Source: an uncultured Ectothiorhodospiraceae bacterium (GTDB lineage Bacteria > Pseudomonadota > Gammaproteobacteria > CAMYNG01). Taken from it: a stretch of DNA of 42,106 bases. Under the pieces are notes generated by a model. That model searched no databases. It was given only the letters and a program-made list of their open reading frames with translations, and was not told the origin of the DNA. Location of the stretch: contig CAMYNG010000016.1 in assembly GCA_947259765.1 (NCBI GenBank), positions 1 to 42,106 on the forward strand. Reading direction: 5' to 3'. This document shows, piece by piece, positions 8,118 through 15,148 of this stretch (position 1 is its first letter; each line of letters starts with the position of its first letter). The translations under genes and the position numbers were made by a program.

Positions 8118-9038
8118 ATGCATGCGTCGGCGTTACGATACCGCGACGACTTCCTCGATAAACTTCGTTACCAACGCAACCTGTCCCCTCATACCCTGTC
8201 CGGCTATCGACGCGACCTGACCGCCGTGTGCGAATATTGCGATCAACACGATATTGCAAACTGGCAACAGCTTGACGAGGCTGCCGTGCGTGCATTTGTA
8301 GCGGCACGTCACCGGAACGGATTGTCGGGTCGAAGCTTGCAACGTAATCTGTCTGCGCTGCGCGGCTTGCTGGATTTTCTTATCGTGGAAAATAAACTTA
8401 AGATTAATGCAGCGCGAAATGTGCGTGCGCCGAAGTCGGCACGCAAGTTGCCGCGTGCACTGGATGTCGATCAAACCATGCGATTAATGTCGGTGCCCCC
8501 CGATAACGATATTGCGCGGCGCGATCGTGCGATTTTGGAGTTGTTTTATTCTTGTGGCATGCGTTTGTCCGAGTTGGTCGGACTTGACCTTGCCGATCTG
8601 GAATTATCGGAATCCATGCTGGAAGTTACCGGCAAGGGTGACAAGACGCGCCGAATCCCCATTGGGCGCCATGCTCTAAAGGCCGTGCAGGACTGGTTGT
8701 CGGTACGCACAACATGGACTGTCACAGAGGACAACACTGCACTGTTTATCAGCCGTCGCGGAACCCGCCTGGCCTCACGCTCGGTGCAACAGCGTCTTGA
8801 CTATTGGGCACGGCGACTCGGCATTGACCTCAAGGTTCATCCGCATTTATTACGGCATTCGTTCGCCAGTCACCTGTTGGAATCGAGTGGCGATTTACGC
8901 GCGGTGCAGGAGTTGCTGGGCCATGCAGACATTTCCACGACACAGGTCTATACACACCTGGACATGCAGCATCTGGCCCGAGTTTATGACGCGGCGCATC
9001 CTCGGGCGCGTCGGAAAAAGTCGGATATTACGAAGTAA
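8118..9038 (+). CDS. xerC: Tyrosine recombinase XerC
   Basis: A 306-residue tyrosine recombinase that, with XerD, resolves chromosome dimers at dif. All six catalytic residues are visible: R149 (SCGMRLSEL), K173 (TGKGDKTRR), H243 and R246 (HPHLLRHSFA), H269 (LLGHADISTTQ) and nucleophile Y278 (VYTHLD). The N-terminal SAM-like DNA-binding domain begins FLDKLRYQRNLSPHTLSGYRRDL. Assignment to XerC, not XerD, rests on the dapF-DUF484-xerC gene order and on the length and motif style. No att site, integron or element surrounds it, so it is the housekeeping recombinase. Confidence 0.95.
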   Translation: MHASALRYRDDFLDKLRYQRNLSPHTLSGYRRDLTAVCEYCDQHDIANWQQLDEAAVRAFVAARHRNGLSGRSLQRNLSALRGLLDFLIVENKLKINAARNVRAPKSARKLPRALDVDQTMRLMSVPPDNDIARRDRAILELFYSCGMRLSELVGLDLADLELSESMLEVTGKGDKTRRIPIGRHALKAVQDWLSVRTTWTVTEDNTALFISRRGTRLASRSVQQRLDYWARRLGIDLKVHPHLLRHSFASHLLESSGDLRAVQELLGHADISTTQVYTHLDMQHLARVYDAAHPRARRKKSDITK

Positions 9039-9109
9039 GCGAATTCGGTTGCGAAAAATGAGCAAGATTCGTTCACTCTTAATTTGATGTACGTATGTAG
9101 AAACAAGTT

Positions 9110-10552
9110 ATGAAGTATTCACGCCTGTTTATACTGCTTACCGTGCTGCTGGTCACTGGGCTGGTATTCGGAACCGCATGGATTCGCATGCAGGAATTTG
9201 AGCGTTATCAACTCCAGTTGGCAAAACGTGCGGTGGACGTCACTGCTGCTGAGATCGCCGCATTGGTACGTGAGCGCCGGCGCCAGGTGCTTCAATTTGC
9301 CAATGATCAGGGTGAGTTTATTCAGTTGCTCGCTTCGGATCCCGATAACGACAGTATTCGACGAATTTTACACAATCGAGTTTCGATTTTTTTTCCGGAG
9401 CGCGTCACCTTTACCATCGCCGATCATGACGCAAACGTACGTGTTTCGGATATTGATATGGTACCCGGGGAGCTGTGTCTCGTGGACTTATCGGCCGCCA
9501 GCCAGGGCAAACCTCAGGAAGTACGTATCCACCCCAATCCTTCGCAGACGCATTTCGACATCATCGTGCCGTGGGGCACGCGTGAAAAAGGCGGTTTGTT
9601 CTTTATCAGCTTTGATGCGCAGGAAGTCCTCAGAGTCTTGCGCCTCGCCCAGCCGCCGCAGCAGTCAATGATGCTTATCAACAGGAATGCAGAAGGTTTG
9701 ATCGAATTGACTCATGACGGGCCGCGTAATGAGTTACAGCGTGACAGTAAATATATTTCAGACTTGGAGAAATTGCGAATCGTGTATACCCGTGAAATCG
9801 AGGGCACGGTATGGAATTTATCTGCTTTGCTGGGACCTGAACTCATTGCAGGCCAGCGCCGAAAGGTTTTGTTGCAGTCATCGCTTATCCTGATCGCGTT
9901 TTTTGTCTATGCGGTTGTTACGCTCGTGCTTGTACGTCGGCAGGAACAACAGCGCAGCCGAGCGGAAGATGCGCTGCGAAACTGGAAGGTACTGCTCGAA
10001 CAAAGTAATCGGGAACTCAAGCAACTGGCGGTTACGGACGAGCTTACCGGTATTTCTAATCGGCGCTATTTTTATGACCAGGCAGCCGTTGAGCTCAAGC
10101 GGGCGAGGCGAAACTGGACGCCGTTGTCAGTTGTTCTTATCGACGTTGATAAGTTCAAGGACTATAACGATACCTATGGGCACAAAACCGGTGACGAATG
10201 TCTGCAGTCGGTTGCCGCCGCGATTCGCGATGTCTTGAAACGACCCACCGATATTGTTGCGCGTTATGGCGGTGAGGAATTTATTGCGGCCTTACCGGAG
10301 ACGCCCCTGGTCGGTGCGGAGCAAATCGCCGATGCGATTCGCATGGCCGTAGCGAACATGGAAATTCCTCACGAGAGTTCGGAGGTCGCGAAATTTGTAA
10401 CCGTAAGCCTCGGGGTTTGCTGTGCCGAGCCGGACTCGACCGTTAAGCTGGAAGAACTTATAAACCGCGCCGATAACGCATTGTATGCCTCGAAGTCTGC
10501 TGGCCGTAACCGCGTCATGTGCTGCGAAGAAGAAAAGCGGGAAAAGGACTAA
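9110..10552 (+). CDS. Membrane-bound diguanylate cyclase
   Basis: A 480-residue GGDEF protein predicted to make cyclic di-GMP. It has a membrane helix near residues 7-25, a periplasmic sensor region of about 230 residues, a second helix near 256-274, a short coiled-coil linker and a C-terminal GGDEF domain. The active-site motif is GGEEF at 387-391, and an intact inhibitory site RPTD lies at 378-381, so product feedback is expected. DELTGISNRRYF and DVDKFKDYND are also present. No EAL domain follows. It stands 71 nt after xerC, where many relatives carry a HAD hydrolase gene, and converges with the metal-transport operon. Signal and effector are unknown. Confidence 0.94.
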   Translation: MKYSRLFILLTVLLVTGLVFGTAWIRMQEFERYQLQLAKRAVDVTAAEIAALVRERRRQVLQFANDQGEFIQLLASDPDNDSIRRILHNRVSIFFPERVTFTIADHDANVRVSDIDMVPGELCLVDLSAASQGKPQEVRIHPNPSQTHFDIIVPWGTREKGGLFFISFDAQEVLRVLRLAQPPQQSMMLINRNAEGLIELTHDGPRNELQRDSKYISDLEKLRIVYTREIEGTVWNLSALLGPELIAGQRRKVLLQSSLILIAFFVYAVVTLVLVRRQEQQRSRAEDALRNWKVLLEQSNRELKQLAVTDELTGISNRRYFYDQAAVELKRARRNWTPLSVVLIDVDKFKDYNDTYGHKTGDECLQSVAAAIRDVLKRPTDIVARYGGEEFIAALPETPLVGAEQIADAIRMAVANMEIPHESSEVAKFVTVSLGVCCAEPDSTVKLEELINRADNALYASKSAGRNRVMCCEEEKREKD

Positions 10553-10624
10553 CTGGAAGTTCGGAATTCCTTATCATACCTGTGCGCCACGACGTTCCTG
10601 TTTGCAGTGGTGGAATGGAAATTC

Positions 10625-10722
10625 CTAATAACTGTGCCTAAAAGGCGTCCAGCCAAACCTGACCCTCAGCTTTGGGGTGTCGTCGAAACAGGCGTGGACT
10701 CCATTTAGGAACAGTTATTTAG
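10625..10722. repeat. 98-bp imperfect inverted-repeat element A
   Basis: Left arm CTAATAACTGTGCCTAAA... (from 10625) and the reverse complement of the right end, CTAAATAACTGTTCCTAAA... (from 10722), align over about 31 nt with only a few mismatches or gaps (including GTCCA in both). It fills the space between two convergent genes and its right end contains the stop codon of the permease gene. The terminal 15 nt recur at 23919-23933. It may be a small mobile (MITE-like) element or a bidirectional terminator hairpin. Confidence 0.6.
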
Positions 10723-11486
10723 TCCGGTAGAACTGGTTTTCTAAGAAACATTACTGCCAGGACAGCCGTCAACGCAATACACCAGACAATTATCGGACCG
10801 GCCGGGAGATCGAAGTAAGCCGAACCGAGCAATCCCAGTAGATAACCTGACAAACCAACCAGATAGCCTCCCATAAGTGCGGGTCGCGGTGAAAAGCGCT
10901 GCATACTCAGCGCAGGGATGATCAGGCTGGCGAATACCAGAAACACACCTACCAGCTGTACCGACAGGGTAATGGCCACGGCAAACAGTACATAGAAACG
11001 CAGATTGTTGGATCGCCACCACGGACCGTATAGCAACAAGAGAACGATGGCGGAGGCAACAGCGATCGTCACAAGTTGTTTTGGTTGTACCCACAGTATC
11101 TGTCCGGCCAACAGATCATGCAGGTGTTCGGCGCCGCGGGCCTGTTGGGCCAGCAATAAAACGCTGCCGGTGGCGGCGAGCACAAAACTGGTGCCGATAA
11201 TCGCCTCCTGTATATCAGGCCAACGGCGTTCGGCAAAATAGAAAAACACCGCGGCACTGAGCGCTGCAAGGGTGGCGAAGAGCTGAATGGCGATACCGTG
11301 TTCATGAAATCCGAAAGCCTGCGCCGCGGCGACGCCCAGTGCCGCGATCTGCGCAACCGCCAGATCAATAAAAATGATGCCGCGGCGTAGCACTTCCCGA
11401 CCCAATGGCACGTGGGTCGACAGCACCAGTATGCCGGCAAGTAGCGCGGGCACAAGAATAGCGAGATCAATTGAGTTAAAATTCAT
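10719..11486 (-). CDS. Zinc/manganese-type ABC transporter permease
   Basis: A 255-residue, highly hydrophobic protein of the ABC-3 (ZnuB/MntB/SitC) permease family, with about eight membrane helices. Family features are the GREVLRRGIIFIDLAVAQIAALG segment in the first third and the LVGVFLVFASLIIPAL coupling region in the second half. It should form the membrane channel for metal taken from the binding protein encoded just upstream; the two genes overlap by four bases (ATGA). Zinc is the likely substrate from the locus content, but manganese or iron cannot be excluded. No gene for the ATP-hydrolysing subunit lies next to it. Confidence 0.85.
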   Translation of the reverse strand: MNFNSIDLAILVPALLAGILVLSTHVPLGREVLRRGIIFIDLAVAQIAALGVAAAQAFGFHEHGIAIQLFATLAALSAAVFFYFAERRWPDIQEAIIGTSFVLAATGSVLLLAQQARGAEHLHDLLAGQILWVQPKQLVTIAVASAIVLLLLYGPWWRSNNLRFYVLFAVAITLSVQLVGVFLVFASLIIPALSMQRFSPRPALMGGYLVGLSGYLLGLLGSAYFDLPAGPIIVWCIALTAVLAVMFLRKPVLPD

Positions 11487-12391
11487 CGCAGTGTCGCCAA
11501 CATCCTTTCCAGCGTGTCTTCGAACAGACCGAACAAGTCGTCGGCCGCAGGTGTCCCATCAACGGTGTAGGGCAGCATTACCGCGGGCGTTCCCGTTTGT
11601 GACGACAGCCAGTTTGCAGCCCGCGGATTTTGGTAGGCGGAACGGATTATCAACGCGGCGGGTGTGGCGGCGAGTTGGTGTTTAAGTTCGGCGAGGTGCC
11701 CGGCACTGGGAGGCAGGCCCGGTTTCGGCTCCAGAGTTCCCGCGGCTTCAATCCCTAACCAGTCAAACAAATACACCCAACTTTTGTGGTGTGTGACCAC
11801 TCGCTTTCCTCTTAAAGGCGACGCCTTTCGCGTCCACGTATCAGTTGCCGTCTGCCAGCGTTGCGTGAATTTGGCAAGGCGCGCGGCGTAGTAGGTTTTT
11901 CCCTCTGGGTCGAGTTGTTGCAGGCGGGGTGACAGTGCTTTGGCGATCTGCAGTACGCGGCGTGGATCAAGATGGACGTGGGGATTGCCGGTGGCATGGA
12001 CATCTCCCATGATCCGGTCCACCTTTTGCGGCACATCGAGTCGCTCGACCTGCAGTGCCGCTTCAAACAAACCGGGTTTGCCGTGCCCGATTTTTGTGTT
12101 ACCGGCTTGCCTGATGAGTTGCGGCAGCCAGCTGATTTCAAGTTCTGCACCCGTGCAGACCGCCAGGTCCGCGCGGCGCAGGCGCGCGATTAAACTTGGG
12201 CGTGCTTCGATGTAGTGTACGTCCTGCAGTGCCGTGGTCGCCGTGTACACCGAGATCCGCTCGCCGCCTAATTCCTCACTTAATGCAGCCCATTCGGGTT
12301 CGCAGGCAAAAACTTCTAGCTGTGCCATTAGGGGACCGGCATGTAACCCAAACAGGACCATGCCGATAAATACGCCGTAACGAAATTTCAT
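11483..12391 (-). CDS. Metal ABC transporter substrate-binding protein (ZnuA-like)
   Basis: A 302-residue exported protein of the ZnuA/TroA cluster A-I binding-protein family. A signal peptide ends at GPLMA-QLEVFACEPEW. Candidate metal ligands are the histidines of VHYIEARP, of GNPHVHLDP and of VTHHKSWVYLFDW, all in the expected order. The long His/Asp-rich loop seen in many ZnuA proteins is absent, replaced by a short GHGKPG stretch. A good ribosome site, AGGAGC, precedes the ATG. It lies nine bases after the outer-membrane barrel gene and overlaps the permease gene, so barrel, binding protein and permease form one operon. Zinc is inferred from the family and neighbours. Confidence 0.85.
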   Translation of the reverse strand: MKFRYGVFIGMVLFGLHAGPLMAQLEVFACEPEWAALSEELGGERISVYTATTALQDVHYIEARPSLIARLRRADLAVCTGAELEISWLPQLIRQAGNTKIGHGKPGLFEAALQVERLDVPQKVDRIMGDVHATGNPHVHLDPRRVLQIAKALSPRLQQLDPEGKTYYAARLAKFTQRWQTATDTWTRKASPLRGKRVVTHHKSWVYLFDWLGIEAAGTLEPKPGLPPSAGHLAELKHQLAATPAALIIRSAYQNPRAANWLSSQTGTPAVMLPYTVDGTPAADDLFGLFEDTLERMLATLR

Positions 12392-12400
12392 CTGAAGCTC

Positions 12401-13564
12401 CTAGAATTTATGTGCGCCATGCGCGCCGAGGCTCATGGTGTATTGCAGGTACACCTGGTTATCAACGTCCGAACTGGATTCATCGCGGTTATACTGCAGT
12501 CGAAAGCGACTGAATCCGCTGTAAGAAAAATCCACCATGGTACTGATGCGGCGCGGGTCATGATTCTCTGTATCAAGCACCGTGCCGGTGAAATCACTGC
12601 CCGGATCATCCGCCATGAGTGCGTCAAGGCGAAGCCCGACGCGCCAGCGCGGGATAAACTGATAAACGCCTTGCAGATACCAGCCTTGTTGGTCCGCCTT
12701 ATAGACGCTGGAATTAAAGTTGCCGTCTTCGTTGCGAAAAAAATACTCAGCCTGCAGTTTCAGGTTTCGCTGCCTTGGATTACCGTTGGGCGCCCATTTC
12801 CATATGAAGTCGATGATGGCCAAACGGCTGGTGCCGGTGAAGATATCGGCCGGTTCGCCTGTCTCCCGGTTATCCGAATCGGCATTTAGAAACGAAAGCC
12901 CGCTTCGCCAACTGTGGCTCACACCGACATCCCCGCCTACATGCAGGTACATGGTATAGGTGCCCTTGCCGTCGTTCGCGGCACCGCCGGCCGGAAAGCG
13001 GTCGCCGCGAAAATACTCCGCGCCGAATTCGGCAAACAGGATGGTGGGTGCCAGCCAGCGTAACTGAATGCCGTCATCGCTATATTGATTGCCAAGCATG
13101 GCGCGGTATACCAACGGTTGGTCGACAAAGTCCCAACGGTGTGAGTGCTTGTTATTTAGATATCCGATGCTGGAGTAGAAACGACCGGCGCGGATGGAAA
13201 AGCCCGGCGCAAGCCCCGCCGCATCGAAATACGCTTCTTCCAGTTCAAGCTCGTTATTCGGCGTGATGGCGGCGGTCAAACTGCCGTAAAAGCGGTCGTC
13301 AATATTACCCGAGAGTGTCAGTTCCGATTCAGCCAGGGAAAATCCTTCCTCGCCGGGTCCCGTTTCTTCGGCCAGCGCAAAACCTGGCAACCGGTACAGC
13401 TCCGGATCGTTATCGAACTGGCTATAGCTGCCGTTCAGGATCAGGCTGATAGCGGGGTTAAAGCGGCTCGATGTAACCTGTTTCTCGGCCGCAAAAACAT
13501 CGGCCGTACCGATCATCGCAACGAGCAGCAATAGAAAAATTCTACTCTCAATCGACAAATGCAT
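12401..13564 (-). CDS. Outer-membrane beta-barrel protein of the metal operon
   Basis: A 387-residue protein with an N-terminal signal peptide (cleavage near DVFA-AEKQV) and alternating hydrophobic/polar segments typical of a porin barrel. It ends in Phe (GAHGAHKF), as expected for outer-membrane insertion by BAM. Segments such as IRAGRFYSSIGYLNNKHSH and QLRWLAPTILFAEFGAEYFRG resemble phosphate-selective-porin/OprO-like barrels, but specificity is not assignable. Its position as first gene before the binding protein and permease suggests it lets metal or a metal chelate cross the outer membrane. TTGGAGG gives a strong ribosome site. A terminator-like hairpin lies just upstream in the leader. 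Confidence 0.75.
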   Translation of the reverse strand: MHLSIESRIFLLLLVAMIGTADVFAAEKQVTSSRFNPAISLILNGSYSQFDNDPELYRLPGFALAEETGPGEEGFSLAESELTLSGNIDDRFYGSLTAAITPNNELELEEAYFDAAGLAPGFSIRAGRFYSSIGYLNNKHSHRWDFVDQPLVYRAMLGNQYSDDGIQLRWLAPTILFAEFGAEYFRGDRFPAGGAANDGKGTYTMYLHVGGDVGVSHSWRSGLSFLNADSDNRETGEPADIFTGTSRLAIIDFIWKWAPNGNPRQRNLKLQAEYFFRNEDGNFNSSVYKADQQGWYLQGVYQFIPRWRVGLRLDALMADDPGSDFTGTVLDTENHDPRRISTMVDFSYSGFSRFRLQYNRDESSSDVDNQVYLQYTMSLGAHGAHKF

Positions 13565-13582
13565 ATCGATCCTCCAAAACTC

Positions 13583-13617
13583 AAAAACCCTGCCACCCCG
13601 CAGTTCCCACAGCAGGG
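13583..13617 (-). terminator. Terminator or attenuator in leader of barrel gene
   Basis: On the minus strand CCCTGC and GCAGGG form a 6-bp stem around an 18-nt loop, followed at once by TTTTTGAGTTTT. It lies between the small exported-protein gene and the barrel gene, only about 20 nt before the latter's start, so it may end the upstream transcript or attenuate read-through into the metal operon. Confidence 0.4.
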
Positions 13618-13645
13618 CGACGTAAGTAACAACTGCAAGTGGGGT

Positions 13646-13918
13646 TTAGACGGAGGGTGGAGCGCGAATGGTGCTGGAGGTGACGTGGAGCCGTGGTGCT
13701 ACGTATCGATTGCTGGCCGGGTCGAACTCGGGTGACGTTGGCTGGGTAATGCGGCCTGCGCTGGTAACAACGTTATCCAGCCCACCGATGTGCAGGCACA
13801 CCTGACAAGTCTCGTCGCTATCGTGGCCAGCGAGGTCAAGTTGATGCTGAAGCGCGCCAAGCGGCCCCAGCAACAAAGCCAGCACCAGGAACTTGAGAAA
13901 ATTATGGCGAAAAACCAT
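13646..13918 (-). CDS. Small exported protein, DUF2946-like
   Basis: A 90-residue protein with one N-terminal hydrophobic segment (FLKFLVLALLLGPLGAL) followed by a His/Asp/Cys motif, HQLDLAGHDSDETCQVCLH, and a Pro-rich tail ending RAPPSV. Small periplasmic or membrane-anchored proteins of this kind (DUF2946-like, with C-x-x-C and His) are common beside copper or zinc transport genes, where a metal-binding or delivery role has been suggested but not proven. It precedes the barrel/binding-protein/permease operon on the same strand, 82 nt away, separated by a terminator-like hairpin. The family assignment is from the motif layout only. Confidence 0.6.
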   Translation of the reverse strand: MVFRHNFLKFLVLALLLGPLGALQHQLDLAGHDSDETCQVCLHIGGLDNVVTSAGRITQPTSPEFDPASNRYVAPRLHVTSSTIRAPPSV

Positions 13919-14030
13919 GTCGGCGACCGCTTACAGTGAACTTCACGGGCGAAGCATGCCGCCATCGGCGAATGGGGTCAAGGGACGGAAATGAATCCGG
14001 AACCCGACCTCCAGTTTTCGGAGCTGTTAA

Positions 14031-14222
14031 TTAGTAGTTTTCAAAGTCATCCAGATGTTCGCGCAAGCGCTGTTGTTCCCAGTGATCTTCGACCTGGCGT
14101 CGTGCTTTCAAGCGGCGGATCTGGGCGGTGTTCTTCTGGTTTGACGGATTATCCGCGGCACGTAAATCTACCGAAGAATTGTTCTCGTGCTGTTCTGCCA
14201 TTGTCATCTTCTCCTGACTCAT
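14031..14222 (-). CDS. Small PA3496-like protein
   Basis: A 63-residue hydrophilic protein with no signal or membrane helix. The C-terminal half, RRLKARRQVEDHWEQQRLRE followed by an acidic end, resembles the short PA3496 family annotated as putative envelope integrity proteins in Pseudomonas; that annotation is weakly supported. The N-terminus is acidic and Asn/Gln-rich. The ATG has TCAGGAGAAGATGAC around it, giving a ribosome site for an alternative start at the second Met (residue 6 or 8). It is transcribed away from the TetR gene and shares a 148-nt intergenic region with it. Confidence 0.55.
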   Translation of the reverse strand: MSQEKMTMAEQHENNSSVDLRAADNPSNQKNTAQIRRLKARRQVEDHWEQQRLREHLDDFENY

Positions 14223-14370
14223 TAAACCTTGTGTCCGGTAGTTTCTTATCGGCGTGAGCGACGCTTGGGTTTAGGTTCATAAGCACTTGAGAAGTAGGGA
14301 AAACATGAAATGTGACTGAATACTGAATAATTTGTTGAAAATTCACACCCACCTGCTAGGCTAAAAAGCT
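14223..14370. promoter_or_regulatory. Divergent promoter region with small palindromes
   Basis: This AT-rich gap separates the PA3496-like gene (minus) from the TetR gene (plus). It contains ACAT-GAA-ATGT, a direct repeat of ACTGAAT, and TGAAT...ATTCA spaced by 12 nt, all within about 65 nt of the TetR start. One of these could be the TetR operator, but none is long enough to be convincing from sequence alone. Confidence 0.3.
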
Positions 14371-14985
14371 ATGGGACCCGCTCAGAGTCAGCACAGCGAC
14401 ACGTCGCCCGATTCAGTTCGCGGGCACATCGTAGATGCCGCCCAACAGCGTTTTCGCACCTACGGTTACCACAAGACGACCATGGCGGAAATCGCCTCGG
14501 ACGTGACCATGTCCGCCGCCAATCTATACCGTTATTTTGAAAACAAGCAGGATATTGCCGCGGCATGCGCCGACCGTTGTTTGCGGGATCGCATCGCTTT
14601 TCTAAGTGAGATCGTAAATCGGCCCGAGCTCGACGCCGGTGAGCGGCTGCACGAGTTTGTCCTGGGTGTGCTGCGCTATACCCACGAAGTTGCGGCTGAT
14701 CAGCCCCGCATCAACGAATTGGTGGAAACCATTACCCGTGAGCGACGGGAGCTGGTGCACTGGAAAATCAATGCGGAGTGCGAACTCATTCAGAAAATTC
14801 TTGAACAAGGGAATAGCAGCGGAGAATTTGAGATCACCGAGCCATCGGTTACTGCGCGGGCCGTACATGCCTCACTCGCGCTTTTTCAGGTGCCGCTTTT
14901 CATGAGTATTTACCCACTGGCCGAGTTTGAAGACCGTGCACGAGAGTTGGTCGCGCTGCTGTTACGCGGCCTGCAACGGCGGTAA
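14371..14985 (+). CDS. TetR-family transcriptional regulator
   Basis: A 204-residue one-component regulator. The N-terminal helix-turn-helix covers about residues 18-65: HIVDAAQQRFRTYGYHKTTM, then EIASDVTMSAANLYRYFENK, a textbook TetR DNA-binding domain. The C-terminal ligand domain is not recognisable beyond the fold. It lies 163 nt before the RND transporter gene on the same strand, so it is the natural candidate to repress the transporter/LolA-like/barrel genes in response to a hydrophobic ligand. The ribosome site before the ATG is poor. Confidence 0.9.
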   Translation: MGPAQSQHSDTSPDSVRGHIVDAAQQRFRTYGYHKTTMAEIASDVTMSAANLYRYFENKQDIAAACADRCLRDRIAFLSEIVNRPELDAGERLHEFVLGVLRYTHEVAADQPRINELVETITRERRELVHWKINAECELIQKILEQGNSSGEFEITEPSVTARAVHASLALFQVPLFMSIYPLAEFEDRARELVALLLRGLQRR

Positions 14986-15148
14986 TTTTTCGCTAATGAC
15001 GGGCCGCTAATAGCGGACAAACAGAAAAACGAATCTCTGCCCCGCAGGAGTCACAGGACGTGAATAGAACAACAAAGCCTCATCTTCGCGTAACTGCGCA
15101 CCGCAGTGCGTTTAGCATTTGCTGCGGCGAATTGAATGGAGAAAGCTG

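Noticed and set aside
15095-15120. CGCAC-CGCA-GTGCG hairpin before the RND gene as a terminator
   Set aside because: The stem is only 5 bp and it is followed by TTTAGCATTT, not a clean T-tract; it may be part of the TetR operator, but nothing supports either role.
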